From assembly GCA_020853155.1 (NCBI GenBank), contig JADYZL010000215.1, forward strand, positions 1-7,181: a stretch of 7,181 nt of DNA. Reading direction: 5' to 3'. Origin of the DNA: Bryobacterales bacterium. GTDB lineage: Bacteria > Acidobacteriota > Terriglobia > Bryobacterales > Bryobacteraceae. The translations under genes were made by a program, and so were the position numbers. Below are positions 1 through 6,758 of the stretch, one piece after another (the first letter of the stretch is position 1; each line of letters opens with the position of its first letter). A model generated the notes under the pieces. The model was not told the DNA's origin. It searched no databases and was given only the letters and a program-made list of their open reading frames with translations.

Positions 1-71
1 CGCGAGCGACAGAATCTTCTTAAAGGGAGACTTTGTTGAAGTATCTCCAAAAAGAGCCTATTCTGGCAAAG

Positions 72-76
72 AAAAG
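72..76 (+). promoter_or_regulatory. Shine-Dalgarno site of the MrfB-like gene
   Basis: AAAGG lies 9 bases before ATG 86. It is the main reason for preferring this start, since the reading frame is open back to the window edge with no ATG, GTG or TTG codon between positions 2 and 85. Confidence 0.5.
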
Positions 77-85
77 GCGAATTTA

Positions 86-1462
86 ATGCACAATGTGCGG
101 GAAGACATCGAGCGGCTGCGAGAGAAGATGCGGCGCGTGGAAATGCGCACCGCGCTCGATCCCGGTTCTGCGCGGGGAAAGGGTGGGGAAGCGATATCGT
201 CGGGGCCGGCGCCTTTCTCCCGCGACACTCCCCCGTGGGAAAGCCGCTCGGACGAATCCGGATTCGAGAGATCCATCGGGCTCTCGGGAGGAATCCAAGG
301 CGCCTCCCCGTTTCGTGCGGAGCGGAACGCAATCGAGAATTGCCTCAGCGGGTCCATCGTCGAAACCCCATTCGGCATGCACTTTGAGGCGGAGACTTTC
401 TACCCCCGTGACACGTCGCACGGGCAGTTCGCAGTGAACGAACTGAATCAATCTTCCGCGGATCTCTTGGCCGCGCTGAACCCCGGCGATGGGGAGAGCC
501 CGGCGGGGGATTGGATTTTCCTCGATACCGAAACGACGGGGCTCGCAGGTGGGACCGGCACATTTGCCTTTTTGATCGGTCTCGGCCGCATCACGGACGC
601 TGGCTTCCTGGTGCAACAATTTTTCCTTCGGGAACCATCGGAAGAACGGAGCGTTCTCTACCGGATCGCCGAGGAACTGGAGCGCGGCTCTGCCGTAATC
701 ACGTACAATGGCAAGGCTTACGATCTGCCGCTGCTCGAAACCCGCTATCGCTTGGCGCGGTCGGCTGTACCCTTTGCATCCATGCCGCACGTGGACCTTC
801 TTCACGCTTGCAGGCGGCTCTGGAAATTGCGCTATGAGAGTTGCAAACTCACGCACCTCGAAGAACGGGTACTGGGCCACGAGCGCGCAGGCGACGTTCC
901 GGGTTTTCTAATCCCTTCTCTCTACGCAAACTATTTGCGACTGGGAGACGCCGGCAGCCTCGTTCCGGTGTTTCAACACAATGCGCTCGATATTCTCTCG
1001 CTGGCTTGTCTTACTCATGTCGTAGGTGGTGTGTTTCGAGACCCCGCGTCGATGGCCACGCGACATGGGGCAGAGTGTGTGGGCCTTGGCCGCTGGCTGA
1101 AGCAGGCTGGCCACCCGGAAGATGCCTTGCCGTTGCTGCGCCGGGCGGCCCAAACCAATATCCCCGAGGAATTGCTGGCGCGTACCCTCTGGGACATCTT
1201 CGAGATCGAGCGGAAAGCCGGCCGGAATGAAGCTGCGCGGGACGCTGTCGAGCAGTTGATTGGGTTTCCCAACGCGCTGCATGGCCGCGCCCTAAAGGCT
1301 CTCTCTATTCTCTACGAACGTAGTTTTAAGGATATCCCCCGATCTCTTCAGTACGCACGGCGTCTGGAACGGCTGCAACCTGGCGAGGAGTCGGGGCGGC
1401 GCCTCGAGCGTCTGGTCCGAAGGGGAAGCAAGGCGCCACGCGGACGCATCTTCGAGGATTAA
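86..1462 (+). CDS. MrfB/YprB-like DEDDh exonuclease with C-terminal TPR-like repeats
   Basis: Predicted 458-residue metal-dependent 3'-5' exonuclease of the RNase H-like fold. The catalytic set is visible: D147 and E149 in FLDTETTGL, D213 in YNGKAYDLPLL, and H298 and D302 in HNALDILSL, which is a DEDDh arrangement. Residues 1-140 are a poorly conserved, charged leader. About 334-445 are paired helices resembling tetratricopeptide repeats (LKQAGHPEDALPLLRRA and similar). This order matches Bacillus YprB/MrfB, the nuclease partner of the helicase YprA/MrfA in mitomycin-lesion repair; a repair role here is inferred from that family. ATG 86 is chosen because it is the first start codon in the frame and AAAGG at 72-76 lies 9 bases before it. 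The frame stays open to the left edge, so a start outside the window cannot be excluded. The partner helicase, if present, would lie upstream and out of view. It converges on the nucleotidase gene. Confidence 0.8.
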   Translation: MHNVREDIERLREKMRRVEMRTALDPGSARGKGGEAISSGPAPFSRDTPPWESRSDESGFERSIGLSGGIQGASPFRAERNAIENCLSGSIVETPFGMHFEAETFYPRDTSHGQFAVNELNQSSADLLAALNPGDGESPAGDWIFLDTETTGLAGGTGTFAFLIGLGRITDAGFLVQQFFLREPSEERSVLYRIAEELERGSAVITYNGKAYDLPLLETRYRLARSAVPFASMPHVDLLHACRRLWKLRYESCKLTHLEERVLGHERAGDVPGFLIPSLYANYLRLGDAGSLVPVFQHNALDILSLACLTHVVGGVFRDPASMATRHGAECVGLGRWLKQAGHPEDALPLLRRAAQTNIPEELLARTLWDIFEIERKAGRNEAARDAVEQLIGFPNALHGRALKALSILYERSFKDIPRSLQYARRLERLQPGEESGRRLERLVRRGSKAPRGRIFED

Positions 1463-1480
1463 CTCTTGCCTGAATTCGCC

Positions 1481-1501
1481 GGTGAAGCCGGCCGGTTCAC
1501 C
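1481..1501. terminator. Possible bidirectional hairpin between convergent genes
   Basis: GGTGAA (1481-1486) and TTCACC (1496-1501) are exact inverted complements flanking a GC-rich centre with the self-complementary CCGGCCGG (1488-1495). It sits 18 bases after the stop of the MrfB-like gene and 19 bases after the stop of the oppositely oriented nucleotidase gene, where a shared terminator would be expected. There is no T-tract on either side, so it is not a classic intrinsic terminator. It may slow polymerase or protect 3' ends, or be chance. Confidence 0.35.
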
Positions 1502-1520
1502 TTGCCCTCGGAACCTGCGC

Positions 1521-2858
1521 TCACTCGACAATTTTCCGCTTGCTCACCCACTCGATCATCATTTCGCGGAGAAAGGGGCCGGTTTCGGGGAACTGCAAGC
1601 CTTCGGTTCCGATCTCCCGTTGATTCTCCGCCACATAGTCGATGGTGGCCACGGAGTAAATCCGGTCCGGTTCGACGCTGGCCGATTTCCGGATCGCTTC
1701 CGGCAGCTTGGCTCCCGGAATTTTGCCGAAGACAACGCGATTCCCGAATGGCAGCGCATCCCAGATGTCCCGGGCGCGAATTTTTCCGACGATCAGCCCC
1801 GCGCGAACGGCTCCTCGATTGACGAAGGCGAAATCCACGCCCAGGCTTTCCAGCATCGCGCGCTCCACCACATCCTTCATCTGGAAGCGCGTATATGCAG
1901 TCTTCGATTCGCCAATCTCCCGATCCACCACTGCGGAAACCTTCGCCTCCCAGGAAGCCACTTCACGGGCAACGGCCGGCTCCGCCGGAATCTCCGAAGC
2001 AATAATGGGGATGCGGTTCCACTGGATATCCACCACTTGGTTCTTGGCTAAGTCAAACGCAAGGTCCACGCGCCCCAGTTCGGCGCCATTGGGCCGTGTG
2101 CGAACGACCATCCGGTTTCCATCGCGCAGGAGGGTTTTCATCCCACCGTGGTCGTGCCCGGAGATGATCAGGTGCATTTCCGGCAGCGCCGCCAGCAGCA
2201 TTTCCTCTTCCTTGGGAAAAATGTGCGTGAGGCCAACGATCAACTGAGCGCCATCGGATTTGGCTTGGCTGATATACTTCCGGGCGGTTTCCACAAGCGG
2301 CAGCACCCGCCATGGGCTGAGATTGTAGCTATAGGTAAGCTTATCCAGAGACTCCATGATGAGGCCGATGATGGCCACCCGAACTCCATTCACGTCTCGA
2401 ATCAAGTACGGAGGGGGAGTGAGAAACGCGCCGCCTTCGCCCACGAGATTACCGCAGAAAATCGGAAAGCGGCTGACCTTGAGGTAGTCGTAGATGCGCC
2501 GCCAGCCGTAATCGAACTCGTGATTTCCCAGACAGATTGCGTCCGGGTGCAGGCCGTTCATCAACTCGAAGATCGGAACGCCTTCATAGAGGGAACTCAC
2601 CGGCGTGCCCTGGACAAGATCGCCGGCATCGAGATACAGGCTGGCTTCCGCCTTCGCCCGTTCCCGATTGAGGGCGCTCGCCAAATGGGCGAACCCGCCC
2701 AAGCCTTCGCGGGTGGGCGAAATCCGCGCATGGATATCGTTTGTGTGCAGAATGGTGAGGCGGCGGATGCCCGGCTGCGCGAGCGCCGGCGCGGCCAGAC
2801 GCAGCGTGCCCATTGCGCCAGCGCCTGCCAGAAAATGGCGGCGGCTCAATCTTTGCAT
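1521..2858 (-). CDS. Tat-exported 5'-nucleotidase/UshA-family metallophosphatase
   Basis: Predicted 445-residue two-domain phosphatase hydrolysing nucleotides or related phosphate esters outside the cytoplasm. The N-terminus is a Tat signal: SRRHFLAG at residues 5-12, a hydrophobic stretch, then a likely cleavage site after ALA (residue 27). The calcineurin-like domain shows metal ligands D41 and H43 (LHTNDIH), D80 (LDAGD), N112-H113 (GNHEFD), a later histidine in GLTH, and H235/H237 in GHDH. The C-terminal nucleotidase domain has the typical FVNRGAVRAGL and ALPFGNRVVF stretches. The start at 2858 is preferred because GGGAGAGGGAG sits just upstream and the Tat motif then begins at residue 5. 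A longer in-frame ATG at 2948 would add 30 charged residues before the Tat signal. The gene lies 95 bp downstream of polA on the same strand, so cotranscription is plausible. Exact substrate (5'-nucleotides, 2',3'-cyclic nucleotides or UDP-sugars) cannot be told from sequence. Confidence 0.87.
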   Translation of the reverse strand: MQRLSRRHFLAGAGAMGTLRLAAPALAQPGIRRLTILHTNDIHARISPTREGLGGFAHLASALNRERAKAEASLYLDAGDLVQGTPVSSLYEGVPIFELMNGLHPDAICLGNHEFDYGWRRIYDYLKVSRFPIFCGNLVGEGGAFLTPPPYLIRDVNGVRVAIIGLIMESLDKLTYSYNLSPWRVLPLVETARKYISQAKSDGAQLIVGLTHIFPKEEEMLLAALPEMHLIISGHDHGGMKTLLRDGNRMVVRTRPNGAELGRVDLAFDLAKNQVVDIQWNRIPIIASEIPAEPAVAREVASWEAKVSAVVDREIGESKTAYTRFQMKDVVERAMLESLGVDFAFVNRGAVRAGLIVGKIRARDIWDALPFGNRVVFGKIPGAKLPEAIRKSASVEPDRIYSVATIDYVAENQREIGTEGLQFPETGPFLREMMIEWVSKRKIVE

Positions 2859-2865
2859 GGGAAAT

Positions 2866-2877
2866 CGCTCCCTCTCC
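2866..2877 (-). promoter_or_regulatory. Shine-Dalgarno site deciding the nucleotidase start
   Basis: On the minus strand a purine-rich GGGAGAGGGAG run lies about 7-8 bases before the ATG at 2858. The alternative ATG at 2948 has no comparable site, being only a few bases beyond the polA stop. This supports the shorter protein, which starts with a standard Tat signal. Confidence 0.6.
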
Positions 2878-2953
2878 CAGCGGCTTTTTGGACATCGGCC
2901 CGGGATAGATTCATTTTCCCATAGGATCGCCGGGCGAACTCTCTTCATCAGGC

Positions 2954-5536
2954 CTACTTGGCGTCACGCCAGTTAGGGCCTACGCCAATTTCCACCAGGA
3001 GAGGAACACTCAGTTCGGTAACGTGTTCCATTTGCCGCTTTACCAGGGCGACCACCGTATCCCGTTCCTCCGGCGGAACTTCAAAGACGAGTTCGTCGTG
3101 GACCTGCAATAGCATTCGAGCGGCAAGCCCCTTCTCCGTCATCTCGCGATCAATTCGAATCATGGCGATCTTGATGAGATCGGCGGCCGAGCCTTGCAGC
3201 GGGGTGTTCACGGCTGTCCGCTCGGCGAATGAGCGGGCATTCGGATTGCGGGCTTCCATGTCCGGGATCAACCGTGTGCGTCCAAACATGGTGCGAGTGC
3301 GCCCGCTTTCGCGGACTTCGGCGATCGTTGCGTCAATCCATTTCCGCACACCGACGTAGCGTTCGAAGTAATTACGGATGTAGTTCTCCGCCTCCTTCTT
3401 CGGAATGCCAAGTTGCGTGGCAAGCCCAAAAGCCGTCTGCCCATAAACGATCCCGAAGTTCACAACCTTGGCCTCACGGCGCATTTGCGGATTCACCATC
3501 TGGGGCATGACGCCGAAAACCTCAGCGGCCGTGCGAGTGTGAATATCCTCTCCGTTCCGAAACGACGACATGAGGACGGGATCTTCCGAAAAGTGGGCAA
3601 GCAGACGCAATTCGATCTGCGAATAGTCCGCGGAGAGTAGGAGCCAGCCTTCCCGGGGTATGAAGGCGGCGCGAATTTCACGGCCCTGCTCCGTGCGAAT
3701 CGGGATGTTTTGCAGGTTCGGGTTCGAGGACGAAAGCCGGCCCGTCGCCGCGCCTGCCTGGTTGAAGCTCGTATGTATGCGGCCCGTCGCCGGCCGGATC
3801 AACTGGGGAAGGGCATCCACATAAGTGCCCTTGAGTTTCGCCAACTGACGGTACTCCATCACGAGAGCCGCGATCTCATGGTGCAGAGCCAGCCCTTCCA
3901 AAACATCCACCGCCGTGGAATGAACCTTCCCCTTTCCCGTCTTCACCGGAGCGGGCAGATTCATCTCCTCAAACAGCACCTTCGCAAGCTGTTGCGGCGA
4001 GTTGACGTTGAATTCGTGCCCGGCCAGAGCGTGAATGCGCGCAGTGAGATCCTCGATCTGCCTGCCCATCCGCTCCGAGATGGCGGCCAGCGTAACGGTA
4101 TCCACACGAATTCCAACCGCTTCCATGCGGGCGAGCACCGGGCTCAGAGGGAGATCGATTTCCCGGTAGGCGTGTTCCAACCCATCCCGCGTGAGGGCTG
4201 GCTTCATATCGTCCGCCAGGCGCAGAATCAGGTCCGGAGCGGCTTCCAAACTGCGCTCCACTCCCCGCTCAAATCGCTTGCCGGCGAGTGCTTCCACCGT
4301 CGTCAGACCGGGGTCCGCATAGAGCAGAAAGCCCATCAGAAAGACATCGTCGATCTCTCCGGCGGGCAGCCCCCACTCTGGGGGGGCGGACAGCAGCGCT
4401 TGCTTCCAATCGTGAAAGACTTTTGCGATGCCCGCATCGTTCCACCACAGGCGCACCAGGGGCGCGTGGGCCGGTGCTACCGCGCGGACAACGCCAGGCG
4501 CCGTCGCGAGGTAACAGATCGGCGTTTCATCCAGAGATCCCTCGTCTCCAGAGACTTCGGGGGTGAGGATCAAGGCAATTCGTCCGGCAGCGATCACCTC
4601 TGCCCTCAATCGCTCAGCTTCTTCGGACGTGCGCACAAAGCGAAAATCCCGCGAGTTTTCCTCCACGACCGTCTGCACTTCGCGTAGCGCCCGGCCGAAT
4701 TCCAACTCGCGGTACACCTCTTCGAGCGCCGCGGTGTCGGGTTCTTTCACGGCCAGGTCTTGAAGCGAAATCTCCACAGGCGCATCCACCCGAATCCGCG
4801 CCAACTCTTTGCTGAGCAGGATCTGCTCGCGGTTGTTCTGGAGGCTCTCCCGGTACATCTTGCGCTTCACGCGCTCTGCTTGAGCGATAGCCTGCTCCAC
4901 GGAGCTAAACTCGGCGATCAGGTCCCTGGCGCCTTTCTCCCCGATGCCGGGCGCACCCGGGATGTTGTCGACGGAATCGCCCTTAAGTGCAAGCAGGTCA
5001 ACCACTTGCGGTGGGCGGACCCCCATAAACGTCTCTACCCCCGCCTCATCGTAGATCGTGTCGTCCTTCATCGGGTTGAGCATACGAACATGGGGCGTAA
5101 CCAGTTGGAGCATGTCCTTGTCGCTCGAAACGATCATGACATCCATCGTTCCGGCGGCCCGGTGAGCTAGCGTCCCAATGACGTCATCGGCTTCGAATCC
5201 GCTGCATTCCACTACCGGCACGCGCATCGCTTCGAGAACACGTTTGATGTCGGGAATCTGCTGAAGAAGATCCGGTGGGGTCTCCGTCCGATTCGCCTTA
5301 TACGCCTCAAACATCTCATTGCGAAAATTGGGCTCTTCACTCTCAAAAACCGCCGCCAGAAAATCCGGTTGGTACTCATCCCGAAGCCGCCGGATCATAT
5401 TGTTGAAGATGTAGGTCGCTTCCGTCGGGACCCCCTTCGAATTGCGCATCGGTGGCGCGCTTGATCGCGCTCGTGCATGGTAAGCGCGAAAGATAAACCC
5501 AAAGGAATCCACCAGAAACAGCGTTGGACGCGGCAT
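2954..5536 (-). CDS. polA: DNA polymerase I
   Basis: 860-residue repair polymerase that fills gaps and removes RNA primers during lagging-strand maturation and excision repair. The 5' nuclease domain (about 1-290) has D10, E115/D117/D118 (EADDVIG), D139/D141 (SSDKDM), D187/D190 (GDSVDN) and the helix-hairpin-helix stretch PGAPGIGEKGA. The position matching E. coli D63 is glutamate here (E65, VFESEEP). The middle domain (about 295-490) keeps the proofreading fold's length but lacks its acids: the expected DxE site reads ALILTPE (321-327). The polymerase domain is complete: motif A DYSQIELR with D637, the O-helix RREAKVVNFGIVYG with R686, K690, F694 and Y698, and motif C VHDE with D814 and E815. 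The ATG at 5536 places the VD motif where the family has it. Its ribosome site is weak (GGGG). It is transcribed divergently from lpxC, with the nucleotidase gene downstream. Confidence 0.97.
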   Translation of the reverse strand: MPRPTLFLVDSFGFIFRAYHARARSSAPPMRNSKGVPTEATYIFNNMIRRLRDEYQPDFLAAVFESEEPNFRNEMFEAYKANRTETPPDLLQQIPDIKRVLEAMRVPVVECSGFEADDVIGTLAHRAAGTMDVMIVSSDKDMLQLVTPHVRMLNPMKDDTIYDEAGVETFMGVRPPQVVDLLALKGDSVDNIPGAPGIGEKGARDLIAEFSSVEQAIAQAERVKRKMYRESLQNNREQILLSKELARIRVDAPVEISLQDLAVKEPDTAALEEVYRELEFGRALREVQTVVEENSRDFRFVRTSEEAERLRAEVIAAGRIALILTPEVSGDEGSLDETPICYLATAPGVVRAVAPAHAPLVRLWWNDAGIAKVFHDWKQALLSAPPEWGLPAGEIDDVFLMGFLLYADPGLTTVEALAGKRFERGVERSLEAAPDLILRLADDMKPALTRDGLEHAYREIDLPLSPVLARMEAVGIRVDTVTLAAISERMGRQIEDLTARIHALAGHEFNVNSPQQLAKVLFEEMNLPAPVKTGKGKVHSTAVDVLEGLALHHEIAALVMEYRQLAKLKGTYVDALPQLIRPATGRIHTSFNQAGAATGRLSSSNPNLQNIPIRTEQGREIRAAFIPREGWLLLSADYSQIELRLLAHFSEDPVLMSSFRNGEDIHTRTAAEVFGVMPQMVNPQMRREAKVVNFGIVYGQTAFGLATQLGIPKKEAENYIRNYFERYVGVRKWIDATIAEVRESGRTRTMFGRTRLIPDMEARNPNARSFAERTAVNTPLQGSAADLIKIAMIRIDREMTEKGLAARMLLQVHDELVFEVPPEERDTVVALVKRQMEHVTELSVPLLVEIGVGPNWRDAK

Positions 5537-5707
5537 GGCCCCATGATAGCGCCGGAACCATCGAAGACCGCACCGCTCCGATGAGTTCCTGTTCTGTCAT
5601 GGATCGCCGGCTTCCGCACGGCTCGGTTTGCACCTGTAAATTGTCCAATCTTTCCAGCGCGGCACGCCCTCATTTGTTACGGAAACGCTAGTACTCATCC
5701 CGGCGTT

Positions 5708-5731
5708 CAGTGTGGTTTTTACGCCACACTG
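5708..5731. repeat. Perfect 8-bp inverted repeat, possible operator
   Basis: CAGTGTGG (5708-5715) and CCACACTG (5724-5731) are exact inverted complements separated by the 8-base spacer TTTTTACG. The position, upstream of the lpxC promoter in a divergent gap, suits a dimeric regulator's binding site. It could also form an RNA hairpin if transcription starts further upstream. I do not recognise it as the site of a known regulator. Confidence 0.5.
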
Positions 5732-5748
5732 TGACACAATTAAGTCAC
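5731..5748. repeat. Second inverted repeat, abutting the first
   Basis: GTGAC (5731-5735) and GTCAC (5744-5748) are inverted complements with the 8-base AT-rich spacer ACAATTAA. The repeat shares one base with the neighbouring palindrome, has the same spacer length, and its centre lies 20 bp away, roughly two helical turns. A 5-bp arm alone could be chance; the matched geometry makes it more notable. Confidence 0.35.
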
Positions 5749-5768
5749 TATTTTTGAATGATTTAGCG

Positions 5769-5798
5769 ATGCCAATGACGGAAAAACTTGGTTACAAT
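5769..5798 (+). promoter_or_regulatory. Candidate sigma-70 type promoter of lpxC
   Basis: TACAAT (5793-5798) matches the -10 consensus at five of six bases. ATGCCA (5769-5774) matches the -35 consensus at four of six, with an 18-bp spacer. Transcription would begin near 5805, giving a leader of about 16 bases with the Shine-Dalgarno sequence inside it. This arrangement also argues against the in-frame TTG at 5788 as the lpxC start, since it would lie inside the promoter. The -35 match is weak. Confidence 0.45.
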
Positions 5799-5808
5799 AT
5801 CAATTGGG

Positions 5809-5815
5809 AAAGGAG
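5809..5815 (+). promoter_or_regulatory. Strong Shine-Dalgarno site deciding the lpxC start
   Basis: AAAGGAG ends 5 bases before TTG 5821, the best ribosome site in the window. It selects the TTG at 5821 over the earlier in-frame TTG at 5788. Confidence 0.75.
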
Positions 5816-5820
5816 CAAAC

Positions 5821-6726
5821 TTGCGCTTCGAGAGCACCCTTCGTAAGCCCGTATCCACTAAGGGCGTCGGGCTCCATAGCGGCGTACCCGTATCGATGAC
5901 CTTGCGTCCGGCTCCGGCGGGCACGGGAGTTGTATTCCGTCGTACCGATCTCGATAACTTCGAGATTCCGGCGGTGTGGAAGCATGTGGCGCGTGTGAGT
6001 TACGCAACCAGCCTCATGCGCAAGGGGGTGCTCATCTCGACCATCGAACATCTCATGAGCGTGTTCGCCAGTTTGGGGGTCGATAACGTCTACGTCGATA
6101 TCGATAATCTCGAAGTCCCGATCCTGGACGGGAGCGGTCTTCCATTTGTCCGGATGATCGAAGAGGCCGGGCTCCGTGCCGGCAGAAAACTGCGAAAGTA
6201 TCTGAGGATTGTGCGGCCGGTGACGGTGGAGGACCGCGCAAAGAAGATCACCATTCTTCCGGCGAATTCTCTCACCGTGAATTGCGAAGTGTTTTTTGAG
6301 CACCCGCTCGTCGGCAGAGAGTGTCTGGATATCGAGATCACCCGGGAGCGTTACGCCCGTGAGATTGCCCCCGCCCGCACATTTGGATTTTCCTCGGAAC
6401 TGGATGCCATGCGAAATATGGGCCTGATTCGCGGTGCATCGCTTGAAAGCGCCGTCTGTTTCACGGAGTCCGGCGTCATGAACGATGGGGGCCTGCGCTT
6501 TCCAGACGAACCTTGCCGCCATAAAGTGCTGGATCTCATCGGGGATTTCGCTCTTCTCGGGCGGCCGCTGCTGGGGCACGTAATCGCCGAATGCGCCGGG
6601 CACGCTTTGCACGTCGCGATGGCTCACAAGATCATGTCGGACCCTTCCCTTTATGAACTATTGACGTTCGACCAACTGGCTTCGAATGTTGCGGAATCTC
6701 TGGTTAGCGCGGGCAGCGCGGATTGA
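5821..6726 (+). CDS. lpxC: UDP-3-O-acyl-N-acetylglucosamine deacetylase
   Basis: Zinc-dependent cytoplasmic deacetylase that catalyses the committed step of lipid A synthesis, removing the acetyl group from UDP-3-O-acyl-GlcNAc. With the TTG start the protein has 301 residues, close to the family norm. Visible motifs are GVGLHSG (H19), STIEHLM with E76 and zinc ligand H77, PILDGSGLPFV, ARTFGF, RGASLESAVCF, the RHKVLDLIGD segment with H234 and D238 (the other two zinc ligands), and the catalytic histidine H261 in GHALH. H19 carries the same number as in E. coli LpxC, which agrees with the chosen start. A start at TTG 5788 would add 11 residues but has no ribosome site and overlaps the likely promoter. 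There is no fusion to FabZ, as seen in some Bacteroidetes. The PgsA-like gene follows closely on the same strand, so the two probably share a transcript for envelope lipid synthesis. Confidence 0.96.
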   Translation: MRFESTLRKPVSTKGVGLHSGVPVSMTLRPAPAGTGVVFRRTDLDNFEIPAVWKHVARVSYATSLMRKGVLISTIEHLMSVFASLGVDNVYVDIDNLEVPILDGSGLPFVRMIEEAGLRAGRKLRKYLRIVRPVTVEDRAKKITILPANSLTVNCEVFFEHPLVGRECLDIEITRERYAREIAPARTFGFSSELDAMRNMGLIRGASLESAVCFTESGVMNDGGLRFPDEPCRHKVLDLIGDFALLGRPLLGHVIAECAGHALHVAMAHKIMSDPSLYELLTFDQLASNVAESLVSAGSAD

Positions 6727-6758
6727 GCGGCGCGGAAGATCCTCCCACCGATTCTGCA

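Larger units (their letters stand above)
5537..5820. promoter_or_regulatory. Divergent intergenic region between polA and lpxC
   Basis: This 284-base gap must hold the promoters of both polA (leftward) and lpxC (rightward). The part next to polA (5537-5700) is GC-rich and I could not find a convincing sigma-70 type promoter for polA in it. The part next to lpxC (about 5700-5820) is clearly more AT-rich and contains two adjacent inverted repeats, a candidate promoter and a strong ribosome site, listed separately. Short open frames that run through the gap lack ribosome sites or recognisable motifs and are not called as genes. Confidence 0.7.

Noticed and set aside
1..39. Tail of an upstream gene
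   Set aside because: Two frames end here (stops at 21-23 and 37-39), but with 7 and 12 codons visible there is no way to choose between them or assign a product.
83..880. 265-codon open frame antisense to the MrfB-like gene
   Set aside because: The sense strand carries the full DEDDh motif set and a ribosome site; the antisense product has no family features.
2148..2924. 258-codon open frame antisense to the nucleotidase gene
   Set aside because: It is a shadow of a gene with clear family motifs, and its own product shows no domain or signal.
2859..2948. N-terminal extension of the nucleotidase from ATG 2948
   Set aside because: It would place 30 charged residues ahead of a standard Tat signal, and the strong ribosome site lies just before ATG 2858.
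3710..4687. 325-codon open frame antisense to polA
   Set aside because: It lies wholly within polA on the opposite strand, its product is rich in Arg, His and Gln with no recognisable motif, and long antisense frames are expected in GC-rich coding DNA.
5730..5749. CRP/FNR-like site TGTGA...TCACT
   Set aside because: The half-sites are separated by 10 bases rather than the 6 of a CRP site, so it does not fit that family.
5800..6627. 275-codon open frame antisense to lpxC
   Set aside because: It is a complementary shadow of lpxC with no recognisable motif.
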